Source: Nannobrachium achirus (lineage: Eukaryota; Chordata; Actinopteri; Myctophiformes; Myctophidae). From it: a DNA stretch of 64,000 nt. The DNA is taken from NCBI GenBank assembly GCA_963921795.1, contig OY997650.1:17125862-17189861 (forward strand), given 5' to 3'. The position numbers were made by a program, and so were the translations under genes. Below the pieces are notes generated by a model that was not told the origin of the DNA, did not search any database, and saw nothing but the letters and a program-made list of their open reading frames with translations. This document shows, piece by piece, positions 35,021 to 44,197 of the stretch; positions within the stretch are counted from its first letter, which is position 1, and the number at the start of each line of letters is the position of its first letter.

Positions 35021-37801
35021 ATGTGCTTGTTAAATGTTAGAGCTCTTACAAATAAATCTTTTATTTGTAGGGATCTTATTGTTTCTACTAAATCAGACAT
35101 TTTTATGATAACAGAATCATGGCTGGGCCCAGGTGATGTGCCAACTCTCCTAGAGACCTGCCCGCCGGAATTTTCCTATTTTAATCATCCTAGATTAGGT
35201 CATGCTGGTGGTCTGGCAATGATTTACAGAAACAATTTTAAATGTTCCCCTGTTGATTTCGGCAGCTTTTCCACATTTGAGATTTTTTCCATTGTATTTA
35301 ATTTTAAGACCCCTATTTTAATTGTTTTAATCTACAGACCTCCAAAACGGGTCTCTGGTTTTTTAGATGAGTTTTCAGAACTTTTATCAATTATAATGGC
35401 CCAGCATGAGCGCGTTATCCTGGCTGGTGACTACAATATTCATGTCTGCTGTCCCTCTTCTGTTTTTGCTACTGATTTCACAATACTCTATAAATCATTT
35501 AATCTGATACAGCATGTAAATGGTCCCACTCACAAATTGGGACACACCCTTGATTTAGTGCTCTCACATGGTGTCCTGTTGGATAACTTGAGCATTTTAG
35601 AGTTCCCTTCCTCTGACCACAAAGCGGTGCTCTTCCATACCATGCTCCCTCCTCCAGCTCCCATCCCACGAACATTCTCCCGCTCTCGGACTTTCACCTC
35701 AAATTCCAGTCATCATTTCCGGCAGGCTTTCCAAGTTACCCCATCTGACTCCACTATGCTCTCCTCACTGTCAGTTGATAATCTAGTTGATGATTTTAAC
35801 AGTGCCTGTTTATATATTCTTGACTCAATTGCACCTTTTAAAATTAAATATGCTAAGCCGAAAGTCATGCTCTGGTTAAATGACCAGACCAGGGAAATCA
35901 AAAGAAAATGCCGAAAAGCTGAAAGGAAATGGAAGAAAGACAGGCTCACCTCTTCCTATGACCTTCTCAGGGAACTGATGTCAAACTATCAGTCTGCAGT
36001 TAAGGACGCCAGAACTAGCTATTTCTCAAAACTCATTGCCTCACATTCCAACAATTCCAGAGTTCTGTTCAAAGCCATTGACTCCGTAATTAATCCACCA
36101 CCCACCCAGCCTCTGGAGGCCTCCCCTGAAAAGTGTGAGGAGTTCCTTCTTCATTTTATTAACAAGGTTGAAGGAATACGACAACAACTTCCCCCAGTTC
36201 CCAGAGCACATGACTACGGTTCACCACTACCCTCTCACCTCACCTCATTCAAACAAATTTCACTGGTTACATTAATGGACACAATAACGCACATGAAATC
36301 CTCTTCATGTTTATTAGACACTATCCCCACCACATTTCTTAAAGAGGTTTTAGAGACTGTTGGCCCATCCATTTTATCAATTTTAAACTGCTCCTTGTCC
36401 ACTGGTGTTTTCCCCTCTAGCCTCAAAAGTGCCATGGTACAACCCTTACTGAAAAAAACATCTCTGGATCCCCTTGTTTTAAACCACTTCAGACCCATCT
36501 CAAAACTTTCATTTTTATCAAAAATTTTAGAGAAAGTTGTTTCCAATCAGTTGATTGCTTTTATGAATTTTAACAGTGTTTTTGAAAAATTTCAATCTGG
36601 TTTCCGCAGCCTCCACAGCACTGAGACGGCCCTGTTAAAGGTCACTAATGACCTACTCCTGGCAGCGGATAATGGGGACTGCTCAGTGCTATTTCTCCTG
36701 GATCTCAGCTCCGCTTTCGACACGGTCGACCACCCCATTTTAATTGAGAGGCTAGAGCACTGGGTGGGGATCAAGGATGCGGCCCTGGATTGGCTTAGCT
36801 CCTATCTCACAGGCCGGAGTTTCTCGGTGGTAATTGGGGAGGCCTCCTCCACTAAGGCCCCTTTTACATGCGGGGTCCCACAGGGCTCTATCCTAGGTCC
36901 CCTGTTATTCTCCATTTATATGCTTCCGATTGGAAACATTATTCGCTCCCATGCCATAAACTTTCATTGCTATGCAGACGATACACAGTTTTACATTCCG
37001 TTAACTTCTGGTCCAGGATCCATGTCACACCTTCTCACCTGTCTCGCCGACATCAAATACTGGATGTCCCAAAATTTCCTTCAGCTAAATGAAACAAAAT
37101 CTGAAATCATTTTATTCGGTCCCCCCAGCTCAACCATCGCCCTCCACTCACAACTTGGTCCCCTCTCCTCAAATGTCACAACTGCAGCCCGTAACCTGGG
37201 TGTCATTTTTGACTCAGACCTCTCATTCAATAAACATGTCACAACCGTAGTCCAATCCTGCTATTTTCAGTTGAGGAACATTTCAAAAATCAAATCATTC
37301 CTGTCAACCACCGATTTAGAAAAGGTCATACATGCACTCATATCATCACGTCTTGATTATTGTAATTCCCTCTATTCCGGCATAAGCAAGAAAAACATAT
37401 CCCGCCTGCAAATGATTCAAAACTCAGCAGCTAGATTACTCACCAATACAAGAAAACGAGATCATATCACTCCCATACTGGCTGCTCTGCACTGGCTACC
37501 GGTGAGCTTCAGGTGCGATTTTAAAATTTTGCTCATAACATATAAAGCCCTGCATGACCTGGCCCCCTCCTACATACGGGATATGCTGCCCCCTCGCGAA
37601 TCAGGGCGCATCCTCAGGTCTTCGGACAAGGGCCTGTTAAAAAGACTTAATACTAACATGGTAACCCGGGGCGATCGTGCTTTCGCCGCTCGGGCACCTA
37701 GGTTATGGAATGAACTGCCAGTGGAGCTACGGTTAGCACCATCCCTGCCTAGGTTCAAGTCATTATTAAAAACGTACCTTTACACCAAGTGTTTCTTATA
37801 A
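35021..37801 (+). CDS. L2 LINE ORF2: APE endonuclease and reverse transcriptase
   Basis: 926 codons from the first ATG with no interior stop. The protein nicks target DNA and copies the element RNA at the break. The N-terminal endonuclease shows NVRALTNKS (from residue 5), TESW with the Glu (residue 32), IYRPP (104-108), GDYNIH (136-141), HTLDLV (175-180) and SSDHK with the Asp-His pair (197-201). The reverse transcriptase shows FRPIS (490-494), LLDLSSAFDTVDH (559-571), GVPQGSILGPLLF (618-630) and the catalytic YADD (651-654, bases 36971-36982). The C-terminal part ends LPRFKSLLKTYLYTKCFL. The frame is open upstream to 34700, directly after the ORF1 stop, so the real start may lie earlier. 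It is not a host gene. Confidence 0.9.
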   Translation: MCLLNVRALTNKSFICRDLIVSTKSDIFMITESWLGPGDVPTLLETCPPEFSYFNHPRLGHAGGLAMIYRNNFKCSPVDFGSFSTFEIFSIVFNFKTPILIVLIYRPPKRVSGFLDEFSELLSIIMAQHERVILAGDYNIHVCCPSSVFATDFTILYKSFNLIQHVNGPTHKLGHTLDLVLSHGVLLDNLSILEFPSSDHKAVLFHTMLPPPAPIPRTFSRSRTFTSNSSHHFRQAFQVTPSDSTMLSSLSVDNLVDDFNSACLYILDSIAPFKIKYAKPKVMLWLNDQTREIKRKCRKAERKWKKDRLTSSYDLLRELMSNYQSAVKDARTSYFSKLIASHSNNSRVLFKAIDSVINPPPTQPLEASPEKCEEFLLHFINKVEGIRQQLPPVPRAHDYGSPLPSHLTSFKQISLVTLMDTITHMKSSSCLLDTIPTTFLKEVLETVGPSILSILNCSLSTGVFPSSLKSAMVQPLLKKTSLDPLVLNHFRPISKLSFLSKILEKVVSNQLIAFMNFNSVFEKFQSGFRSLHSTETALLKVTNDLLLAADNGDCSVLFLLDLSSAFDTVDHPILIERLEHWVGIKDAALDWLSSYLTGRSFSVVIGEASSTKAPFTCGVPQGSILGPLLFSIYMLPIGNIIRSHAINFHCYADDTQFYIPLTSGPGSMSHLLTCLADIKYWMSQNFLQLNETKSEIILFGPPSSTIALHSQLGPLSSNVTTAARNLGVIFDSDLSFNKHVTTVVQSCYFQLRNISKIKSFLSTTDLEKVIHALISSRLDYCNSLYSGISKKNISRLQMIQNSAARLLTNTRKRDHITPILAALHWLPVSFRCDFKILLITYKALHDLAPSYIRDMLPPRESGRILRSSDKGLLKRLNTNMVTRGDRAFAARAPRLWNELPVELRLAPSLPRFKSLLKTYLYTKCFL

Positions 37802-37983
37802 CCGTGTAAAGAAGAGGTTTTGTACACTGTATTTTTTGATTGTGTATCATAAGTGTTCTATGCTTTGTTGTGTTTTCTGTGTTTTTTTGCTGTATGTTGT
37901 TGTTTTTAATCATGTTCTGTGAAGCACTTTGTAACGCTGTTTGGAAAAGTGCTATACAAACAAAAATAAAAATTCATTATCAT

Positions 37984-38168
37984 ATCACAAGCTCACACAC
38001 CAGAAACGGACATCTCCATATATGGGCACAATAGGGACACAGACAGATGGGTATTAAACAACTCCATGACTCAGACATATTGGTTGGATCGACAGGACTA
38101 CATGGGTGTGAGGGCCGCATTGCTGCCCAAACTCTAGATGTGAGGGCTGTGTAGCATTTGGCCCGACC
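37984..38168. other. Short unique stretch after the L2 tail
   Basis: Contains CTCCATATATGGGC, the motif also seen in 31236-31800. No gene. Confidence 0.4.
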
Positions 38169-38176
38169 TTCTAGAA

Positions 38177-38621
38177 CAGGGGTCTTCAACGTTTTCAGGC
38201 CAAAGACCCCTTAGAGAGAGAGAGATGAAGCAAGGACTCCCATAACTTTTTCATAGATTCCATATAGTTTCATTGTTTGACAACACCATCATCAGTGTAT
38301 TTTGGATTCATGTCAATTTGTGTTTTCAGATATTTAACCACTTGAACCGTCAATAATTAATGAACTTGACCTTTCACTCTGTACTTAGTCTGCTCTTCTT
38401 CCCCTCTACACCAAACCTCTTTGCCGAAAATAGCCGATCTACAATCTGAGCTTGTAGATCTGCTCTTTTTGGCTAAAGTTCTCAGAATATGGACACTAGG
38501 GTTCAAGTGCATGCATATAAAAAAGGAGAAAAGGGTGTCTATCACACAAAGATTTGGAGGACCCCCTGTAGTAACTCTGAGGACCACCCAGGGGTCTCGG
38601 ACCCCCTGTTGAAGACCCCTG
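38177..38621. mobile_element. hAT-like MITE, CAGGGGTCTTCAAC family, copy a
   Basis: Both ends read CAGGGGTCTTCAAC inward. Flanks TTCTAGAA (38169-38176) and CTCTAGAA (38622-38629) match at 7 of 8 and fit the hAT target consensus. There is no transposase. Hairpin H5 lies inside. Confidence 0.8.
38423..38473. repeat. Dispersed hairpin element, copy H5
   Basis: GCCGAAAATAGCCGATCTAC and GTAGATCTGCTCTTTTTGGC pair around a short AATCTGAGCTT centre. It lies inside hAT-like copy a. Confidence 0.8.
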
Positions 38622-38629
38622 CTCTAGAA

Positions 38630-39151
38630 CAGTATACGTGTCAAATAATTCCTAAAATGTGTAGTAGAAGTGTAAAGTATTAAAGAAATTAATGAATATT
38701 CAAGTAAAGTAAAATGACAGTACTTAATGGATACTTGGATACTTTCCACCACTGCAGATAAGACAAACAAACAGCTGTAGCTCATGGCGTTAAGAGATTT
38801 AAAGACAATGTCATAATCCTTCAGGGATCAGGAATCTGCCACGTTCGTTGAAAGACGTGCACAGGCGAAATAAAGCCCAGAGGGCTGGTACGAGCATGTG
38901 GGACCTACACAGAGAGGCCGAAGCTGGGGGGAAAAGTGTAAATGTATGAAAAATGTGTAATTTGCTTGGCAGTAGTAAGCTTCTTTAGTCATATTTTGCC
39001 ATTAATTATGAATACTAAGATGATGTAATTTTCATGAGCCGTTCCGTATTAATCACCATCCCAGTGATTCGCTTCGGGCAGAGAGTGTTGGGTGTGGAGG
39101 GGGAGGGGTGTCAAGAACGCACAGATGCTGCCGGATTGTTCAACTGGCAAT
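38630..39151. other. Unique sequence, no gene seen
   Basis: A TACTTAATGGATACTTGGAT stretch resembles parts of the CAGTGGTG MITE family. The remainder is unremarkable. Confidence 0.4.
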
Positions 39152-39159
39152 ACGAGGAC

Positions 39160-39691
39160 CAGGGGCGTCAATTGGGTATGGCAGGGGTATGCAGCTGCCA
39201 TACCCTGGGTCCAGGGGGGGAAATAAAAGTTACTTTGTTTTAAATATAAATCCATGAATGTCTCTTTGTCTAGCTGTGCTGGTAATTATGTTGTTAAAAA
39301 CAGTAAAATAACTACAAATACAAAATTTAACAAAATGGTTACGTTAACAAGGTATTATAATTCTCCACACTTTTATTCTCCCCATCTTGACAAAATGGTA
39401 TATTCCCAGGTTCCATAGGTGAGCTGCACAGGTGCAATGCATTATTGTTAATTGTGGCACGTTTACTAACATGCCAAGTTTAGCTGCACTTGAACAACCG
39501 TTCCAGGCTGCCATATCCAGCCCAAGAAACCATAGAAACAAGGGAAAACAATAAAATGTACTTCTTAAAATGAATTCATCATGCCTGTTGGGTATGGCAA
39601 CATGACTGGTGTCTTGCACGCGCGTGAAGGCGAGCGTGCAAGACACCAGTCATGTTGCCATACCTTAGCTTTTTCTGAACTGACGCCACTG
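39160..39691. mobile_element. hAT-like element with CAGGGGCGTCA ends
   Basis: Left end CAGGGGCGTCA and right end TGACGCCACTG. Flanks ACGAGGAC and AAGAAGAC agree at 6 of 8. It carries the strong hairpin at 39591-39664. No transposase frame is seen. Confidence 0.6.
39591..39664. repeat. Perfect 31-bp inverted repeat with 12-base loop
   Basis: Arms 39591-39621 (GGTATGGCAACATGACTGGT...) and 39634-39664 are exact reverse complements. The loop is GCGTGAAGGCGA. An RNA copy would fold like a small-RNA precursor. Confidence 0.95.
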
Positions 39692-39699
39692 AAGAAGAC

Positions 39700-40043
39700 C
39701 CGAGGTTTAGATTGCTCTGGCATGATTAACCGCGAACAGATGCTTGGTGCTCGGACGGCCTGACTTTGTGTAATTAAAACAGCATCATGTCTAGTTTGGG
39801 ATGACTACAGCCAACAACTAGGTTAAGGTATTCATAGTACAGCTATTTCTATTCATAGTGCAGACACTACTAAAGTGTGGTAGCACCGATTTGCTAATGA
39901 TCAGATAAAATTGGACAAAAGCAAGAACCCTAACATAAAAAAGAAAAAAGAAACAAAAGGTCCTATTACTTAAAAAAGGTTATTGGACCATTATTACTGC
40001 TGGAAAGATGATGAAGTTGCATCTCTAACAATTGCAAAGAAAC
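39700..40043. other. Unique AT-rich sequence, no gene seen
   Basis: No feature is supported. Confidence 0.4.
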
Positions 40044-40045
40044 TA

Positions 40046-40352
40046 GGGATGGGACGATATGAAAATTTCATATCACGATTATTGCGACAAAAGAAATCGC
40101 GACTTACAATATTATTGCGATAATCAAAATCCATTATCCTGGGGCAGAACATTTGCCAAAAAATAGCTGATCTACTTGTAGATCGGCTATTTTTGACAGC
40201 AAAGGCATTTGATAGAGAGTGAAAAAAAGACTGTATTACAGTAAGTACGTACGTATATAAGTACCTTTTAGAATTATAGAGGGTTTAAGTGGTAGCGGAT
40301 ATGCAGTTCTGCAAATAAAAGGTGAACCCAACACCGCTTATCGTCCCATCCC
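40046..40352. mobile_element. TA-flanked MITE, GGGATGGGACGAT family, copy 2
   Basis: Ends GGGATGGGACGAT and CGTCCCATCC with TA on both sides. It aligns with the copy at 30187 but has lost part of its right half. It carries a complete hairpin (H6). Confidence 0.7.
40155..40200. repeat. Dispersed hairpin element, copy H6 (short form)
   Basis: GCCAAAAAATAGCTGATCTA pairs with TAGATCGGCTATTTTTGACA-GC. The AAGCTCACA middle part is missing. Confidence 0.8.
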
Positions 40353-40354
40353 TA

Positions 40355-40899
40355 AAAGAAACCCCTATAAAATAAATAATATTAACATGGTTCTCAAGGA
40401 AATGGATTAAACTGCCTTCGGCAGTCTTTATTGCAATACCACTCAGGACTAGAGATCAGCCAAGCACTGATACATTCCTATCCAAGTCAAGGGACGCCAT
40501 TGAGACAACTCGTGCTTCGTGCTTACTTTTCTCTGGGGTCCCCAAAGAGGCCACGCTGTATCTAAATGGGGGAGAGAATCATGTCATAATCAATACACTA
40601 GGCTGGTGATACTGTCACACTGCTATCTGAAAGGGATGTATTGACCTGGGACGGGATGGTTTCAGCACTGTGGAGGAGCCAAAGTGCTATCCTAAAGGAG
40701 AGGGCGGGGGGGCAACTCAATACCAGTGATGTCTGTGGAGCTGGAAGTGCACACACACTTGATCTGCAGCACAACCTAATACCACCAGAGCAGCGGGAGA
40801 CTGTTTGCGGTGCAGAGTGTTCCAGAGTGCACCAACCTGGATACGATAGCTGAACATGAAAACATTCCCGGCTAGCTATTTTATTACTTATTTTACTCA
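40355..40899. other. Unique sequence, no gene seen
   Basis: The frames at 40598-40900 and 40641-40853 overlap on opposite strands and have no recognisable domain. Confidence 0.4.
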
Positions 40900-41195
40900 T
40901 CCTATTAAAAACCCATTTAGGCCTAGGATTATTGAATGCTTTAACTATTGAAAAATAGCAGATCTACAAGCTCACAGCCGCGATGTGAGCTTGTAGATCC
41001 GCTATTTTTGAAAAAGTCGTGAAAATGTGTGCAAAACTTTGAATATTATGTATTTTTATAGCGAACGTTTGTAACTCAAATTTTGCCTCTGGGGGGTTCC
41101 TGGAACTAAATATTTTGAGATGGGGGTCCGTGGCCAAATAAATATCATTTTGGGGTCCTTCACATGAAAAGGTTTGCGAACCACTGACATAGTAG
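40900..41195. mobile_element. hAT-like fragment with hairpin H7
   Basis: TGCTTTAACTATTG before the hairpin and GTCGTGAAAATGTGTGCAAA after it match the interiors of the elements at 46313 and 53021. The right part (GGGGTCCTTCACATGAAAAG...CACTGACATAG) matches 53840-53875 and the inverse of 47112-47150. Confidence 0.5.
40951..41009. repeat. Dispersed hairpin element, copy H7
   Basis: Arms AAAAATAGCAGATCTACAAG(CTCACA) and the complement, 26 bp with one mismatch, loop GCCGCGA. Confidence 0.9.
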
Positions 41196-41285
41196 TCTCT
41201 CAAGAACAGACTAACTGAGCTCCAGTTAAGTGAAAAGGACCTTTTCTTTGACGATGGCTAGCCAGATTGCTGACATAGAAACATA

Positions 41286-44197
41286 CACTCTAAGAAAGAA
41301 TTCTGTGACCGAGTAAATAGCACTATTAGAAAAAGTTATATTTACTCAATAAAATCACTGAATATCATGTATGTGATTGTTTGAGTAGGTCACACCAAAC
41401 ACAATGAGTAAAAATCCAACTGTTCTTTTTGAGTTAGATGTACATATATTATTTGAGTTAATTTCATGAGAATAAATTAGTATTTGACCAACTGATTTTA
41501 TTCATGAATTATACTCAATTTGTTTTGGTAATTTTCCTTCATAATATTTGAGTATGGAGTACTTATATGGATCAATTTAAAAAGACCCTTAATTATTATT
41601 CATTCCAACTTAATAATCTTTCATCTCTCACAACAACTTAAACAATTGAGTAGATATGACTAAGATTCAAAATTGTACACAAGGGTTCATGGGAAAGTTC
41701 TACTGGAACATTCTGTCAACAAACAGCAGCAGCACACATCTTCTTCAACAAGAAACCTGGAGAGTGTTTGCAAATATTGGTAAGTAGATTTACTGTATCT
41801 TTGTGCATATAGGCTACACAAATGTATTGGGTATAACTTATGTTCTTTACAAAGGTTTGCAGCTAGTTAAGGTTACAGTGAGAGGAATGTGCAAGCCCTC
41901 TAGTCATTGTGACTTTTTGCATTTATTACAAGCTATGCACAGCTGCATACAATGGTGTGTACAATGAAGATAAAATGCACAGGTATAGGCCTACATTATT
42001 ATCTACATGTCTTCTTTTTTACTCTCTTCCCCTCATCTCTGTCTTCCAGGTTAGTGCAAAGTTCAGGATGATCACCACACTGAATCTTGAGCCAAAATGT
42101 ATGGCAATGTTGGACTTCTATACCCCCAAACTACTGTCCATGTTCCAGTCCAAGAAGGGCAGTTTGGGCACAAATGAGTATTGTACTTCAGGTATGAAAC
42201 TTTCATTTACTCTAACTGCTTTAATTATATTTCACCTGGCTAATGACAATAATTACTATATTAATTTATGCTAAACTCGTCTTTATCCCCTGCAACTCTC
42301 TCTCTCCTGATTATTCATTTCTAAATGTATGTCTTAATAGCTACTAAGGACAGTCTCCCAGCTTCCGTTGCTAAAACTGGGTTGTGGAAACAATTGTATT
42401 GCCAAAGTTTATGTTAGTTATGAAAGTGCAGTCATACTTTTTCTTTATTGTTCAAATAATTATTTTTCTATTCTGCAGAGAGGAATCCCCAATCAACGAA
42501 CACGAGAGGTCATCATCCGATGTCTCATCGACCATCTGGAAGAAGATAGTGTCAAGATCAAGGACTTTCAAGTTAGTAAAATAAATGTTTTGACGTTTTA
42601 ATGTCATCGTGGATGAGACCATCACATGCAAAGGAACAGCATAGTGATGTCCAGAGAATGAGGTTGTGACATTGGCTGAATGGCTGTTGCATCCGTTGCA
42701 TGTCTGGTCCAACTGATTCAAGATTATGCCCAGGGCTGCATGTGTGGAGACAGCTAGGATTGCTCAATGTGTGTCTGTGTGTCTTGTAACATTTAGCCTG
42801 AAAGTGAGCTCTAAACAATTATCTTCACAATGTGTGCAGGAAGGAAGCTGCTGGTGCACCTGTCAGAGTAGAAGAGAAGTTGACAGAGGAGGTGATGATG
42901 AAGATGAAGATCTACCTGCTGCAGAACCAAGAGGACTCAATGAATGAACCTACTGATGTAGGTATTGTGATTAAGGGCATCACTGCCCTCAACAATCTTG
43001 GGGGTCTGCTGCTATCTGTTGGGACTGTTCTATGCCTTTAATCTGAGATACCCCAAGAACCTCAGATATGGTCTTGAGATGTTCCAAAAAGTACTAGTTG
43101 AGTTGGATCCTGGACACCTTTCAGCCAAAGTTCAGAGACTGAAAAAATGTCTGCTTGCCGACTACTGTTCAGCAAGATGCTCTCAGAAAGTGGGTATAAC
43201 CTACTGAAAGTGGATTTATTGTCAAAACAGCATTTTTGCAATGGTATTTGTTGCTGATAGTAATTAGTTAATGTAAAGTGTTTGTTTCTGGTGCTTTCGA
43301 GTCATAATGCAAACAGGTCAGTTTAGCATATAGACATTACACGTGTGCATAGTCAATATGTTTAAATGTTGAGCTACTGTAAATGCTTATTTATTATTTC
43401 ATATTCCAAGTTGTGATTTTCTTTCATGCCAAATGGCCTCTGACTGTCTTTAATGTATTTTGTGGTTATGACTTACTGTTCATTTGATGGGCTCATTGTT
43501 CTTATGGTGCATAATGTTTGACAGACTGCTTACTTACAGTATGCACATTCAATTAGAGGTACTTATATACAGTATTGTGAACACACACTGCTCTTTAGTT
43601 AACAGAATTTTAAAAGTGTCAGGGATACCCCTTTCCTGATCATTATCTTTAAACATATTGTTTTTGCAGGCATTGTTGCATGTCATTTACATACTAAAGT
43701 ATGTTGAATGTTCATACTTGATGTGGTGTTACACTGGTCAAAATTAGTTGATTAAAAACATAATTATCTGCATAATTATTTCATGTGTATTCATTTGACA
43801 TCATGTACTCCTGGAGTAAAAGGTTAAGTAAATGAAAGGGGTAAATGGTACTATATGAATTAAATCAATAAAAGTAAATGAATAAAGTAAATGTGACATA
43901 TTTGTTTTGTTAAATCATACTCTAATATTCAATTAGATCTACTTAATATTTCAATGTATTTACTTGTAGTCTTTTGTGGCATTGACTGAATAATTTAATT
44001 ATATCTACTCAATTTCTTTAGGTCATTGTACTCAATTTTAGTTGTTAATAAGTACGTAAAAGTTTTGGTTACTTTTACTCAAATTAATTGAGTATCATCT
44101 ACCTGATTTCATAACAGTAATATTTACTCAATATTTTTGAGTGTAAAAATGTTTCACCAATAAAATTGAGTAGAGCCTAGTTTTTGTTTTTAGAGTG
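41286..44197. mobile_element. CACTA-like (EnSpm-type) element carrying a SAMD3-like gene piece
   Basis: Ends CACTCTAAGAAA and TTTTTAGAGTG are inverted and flanked by TA on both sides. Copies of ACTCAAT/ATTGAGT crowd the terminal 300-400 bases on each side, as is usual for subterminal repeats of CACTA elements. No transposase is seen. The interior (41760-43207) looks like spliced, captured gene sequence. Superfamily assignment rests on the end sequence only. Confidence 0.55.
42050..43207 (+). pseudogene. SAMD3-like gene fragment, multi-exon, frameshifted
   Basis: Candidate exons: 42050-42191 (after GTCTTCCAG, before GTATGA), 42479-42571 (after TTCTGCAG, before GTTAGT) and from about 42840 or 42844 (after TGTGTGCAG). 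A likely leader exon ends at the GTAAGT donor at 41780. Translations include [34 protein letters not shown] and [20 protein letters not shown]. These resemble the C-terminal part of fish proteins named sterile alpha motif domain-containing 3-like (from memory of the family). A one-base frame change near 43015-43022 splits the last exon, and no SAM domain is visible, so this copy is likely non-functional. Confidence 0.55.

Larger units (their letters stand above)
34110..37983 (+). mobile_element. L2-clade LINE, nearly intact, 5' truncated
   Basis: Order: esterase-like ORF1 remnant, then APE endonuclease plus reverse transcriptase ORF2, then a short 3' UTR ending CTATACAAACAAAAATAAAA and ATTCATTATCAT. 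The GTGAAGCACTTTGTAA... tail is the usual L2 3' end type in fish. The 5' end near 34110 lacks a promoter and the ORF1 N-terminus. From 34139 to 37801 the same frame is open except for two stop codons (34442 and 34697), so the copy is young. Only the first stop is a clear defect. Confidence 0.85.

Noticed and set aside
36235-36546. Minus-strand frames inside the L2 ORF2
   Set aside because: They are antisense shadows of the reverse transcriptase frame.
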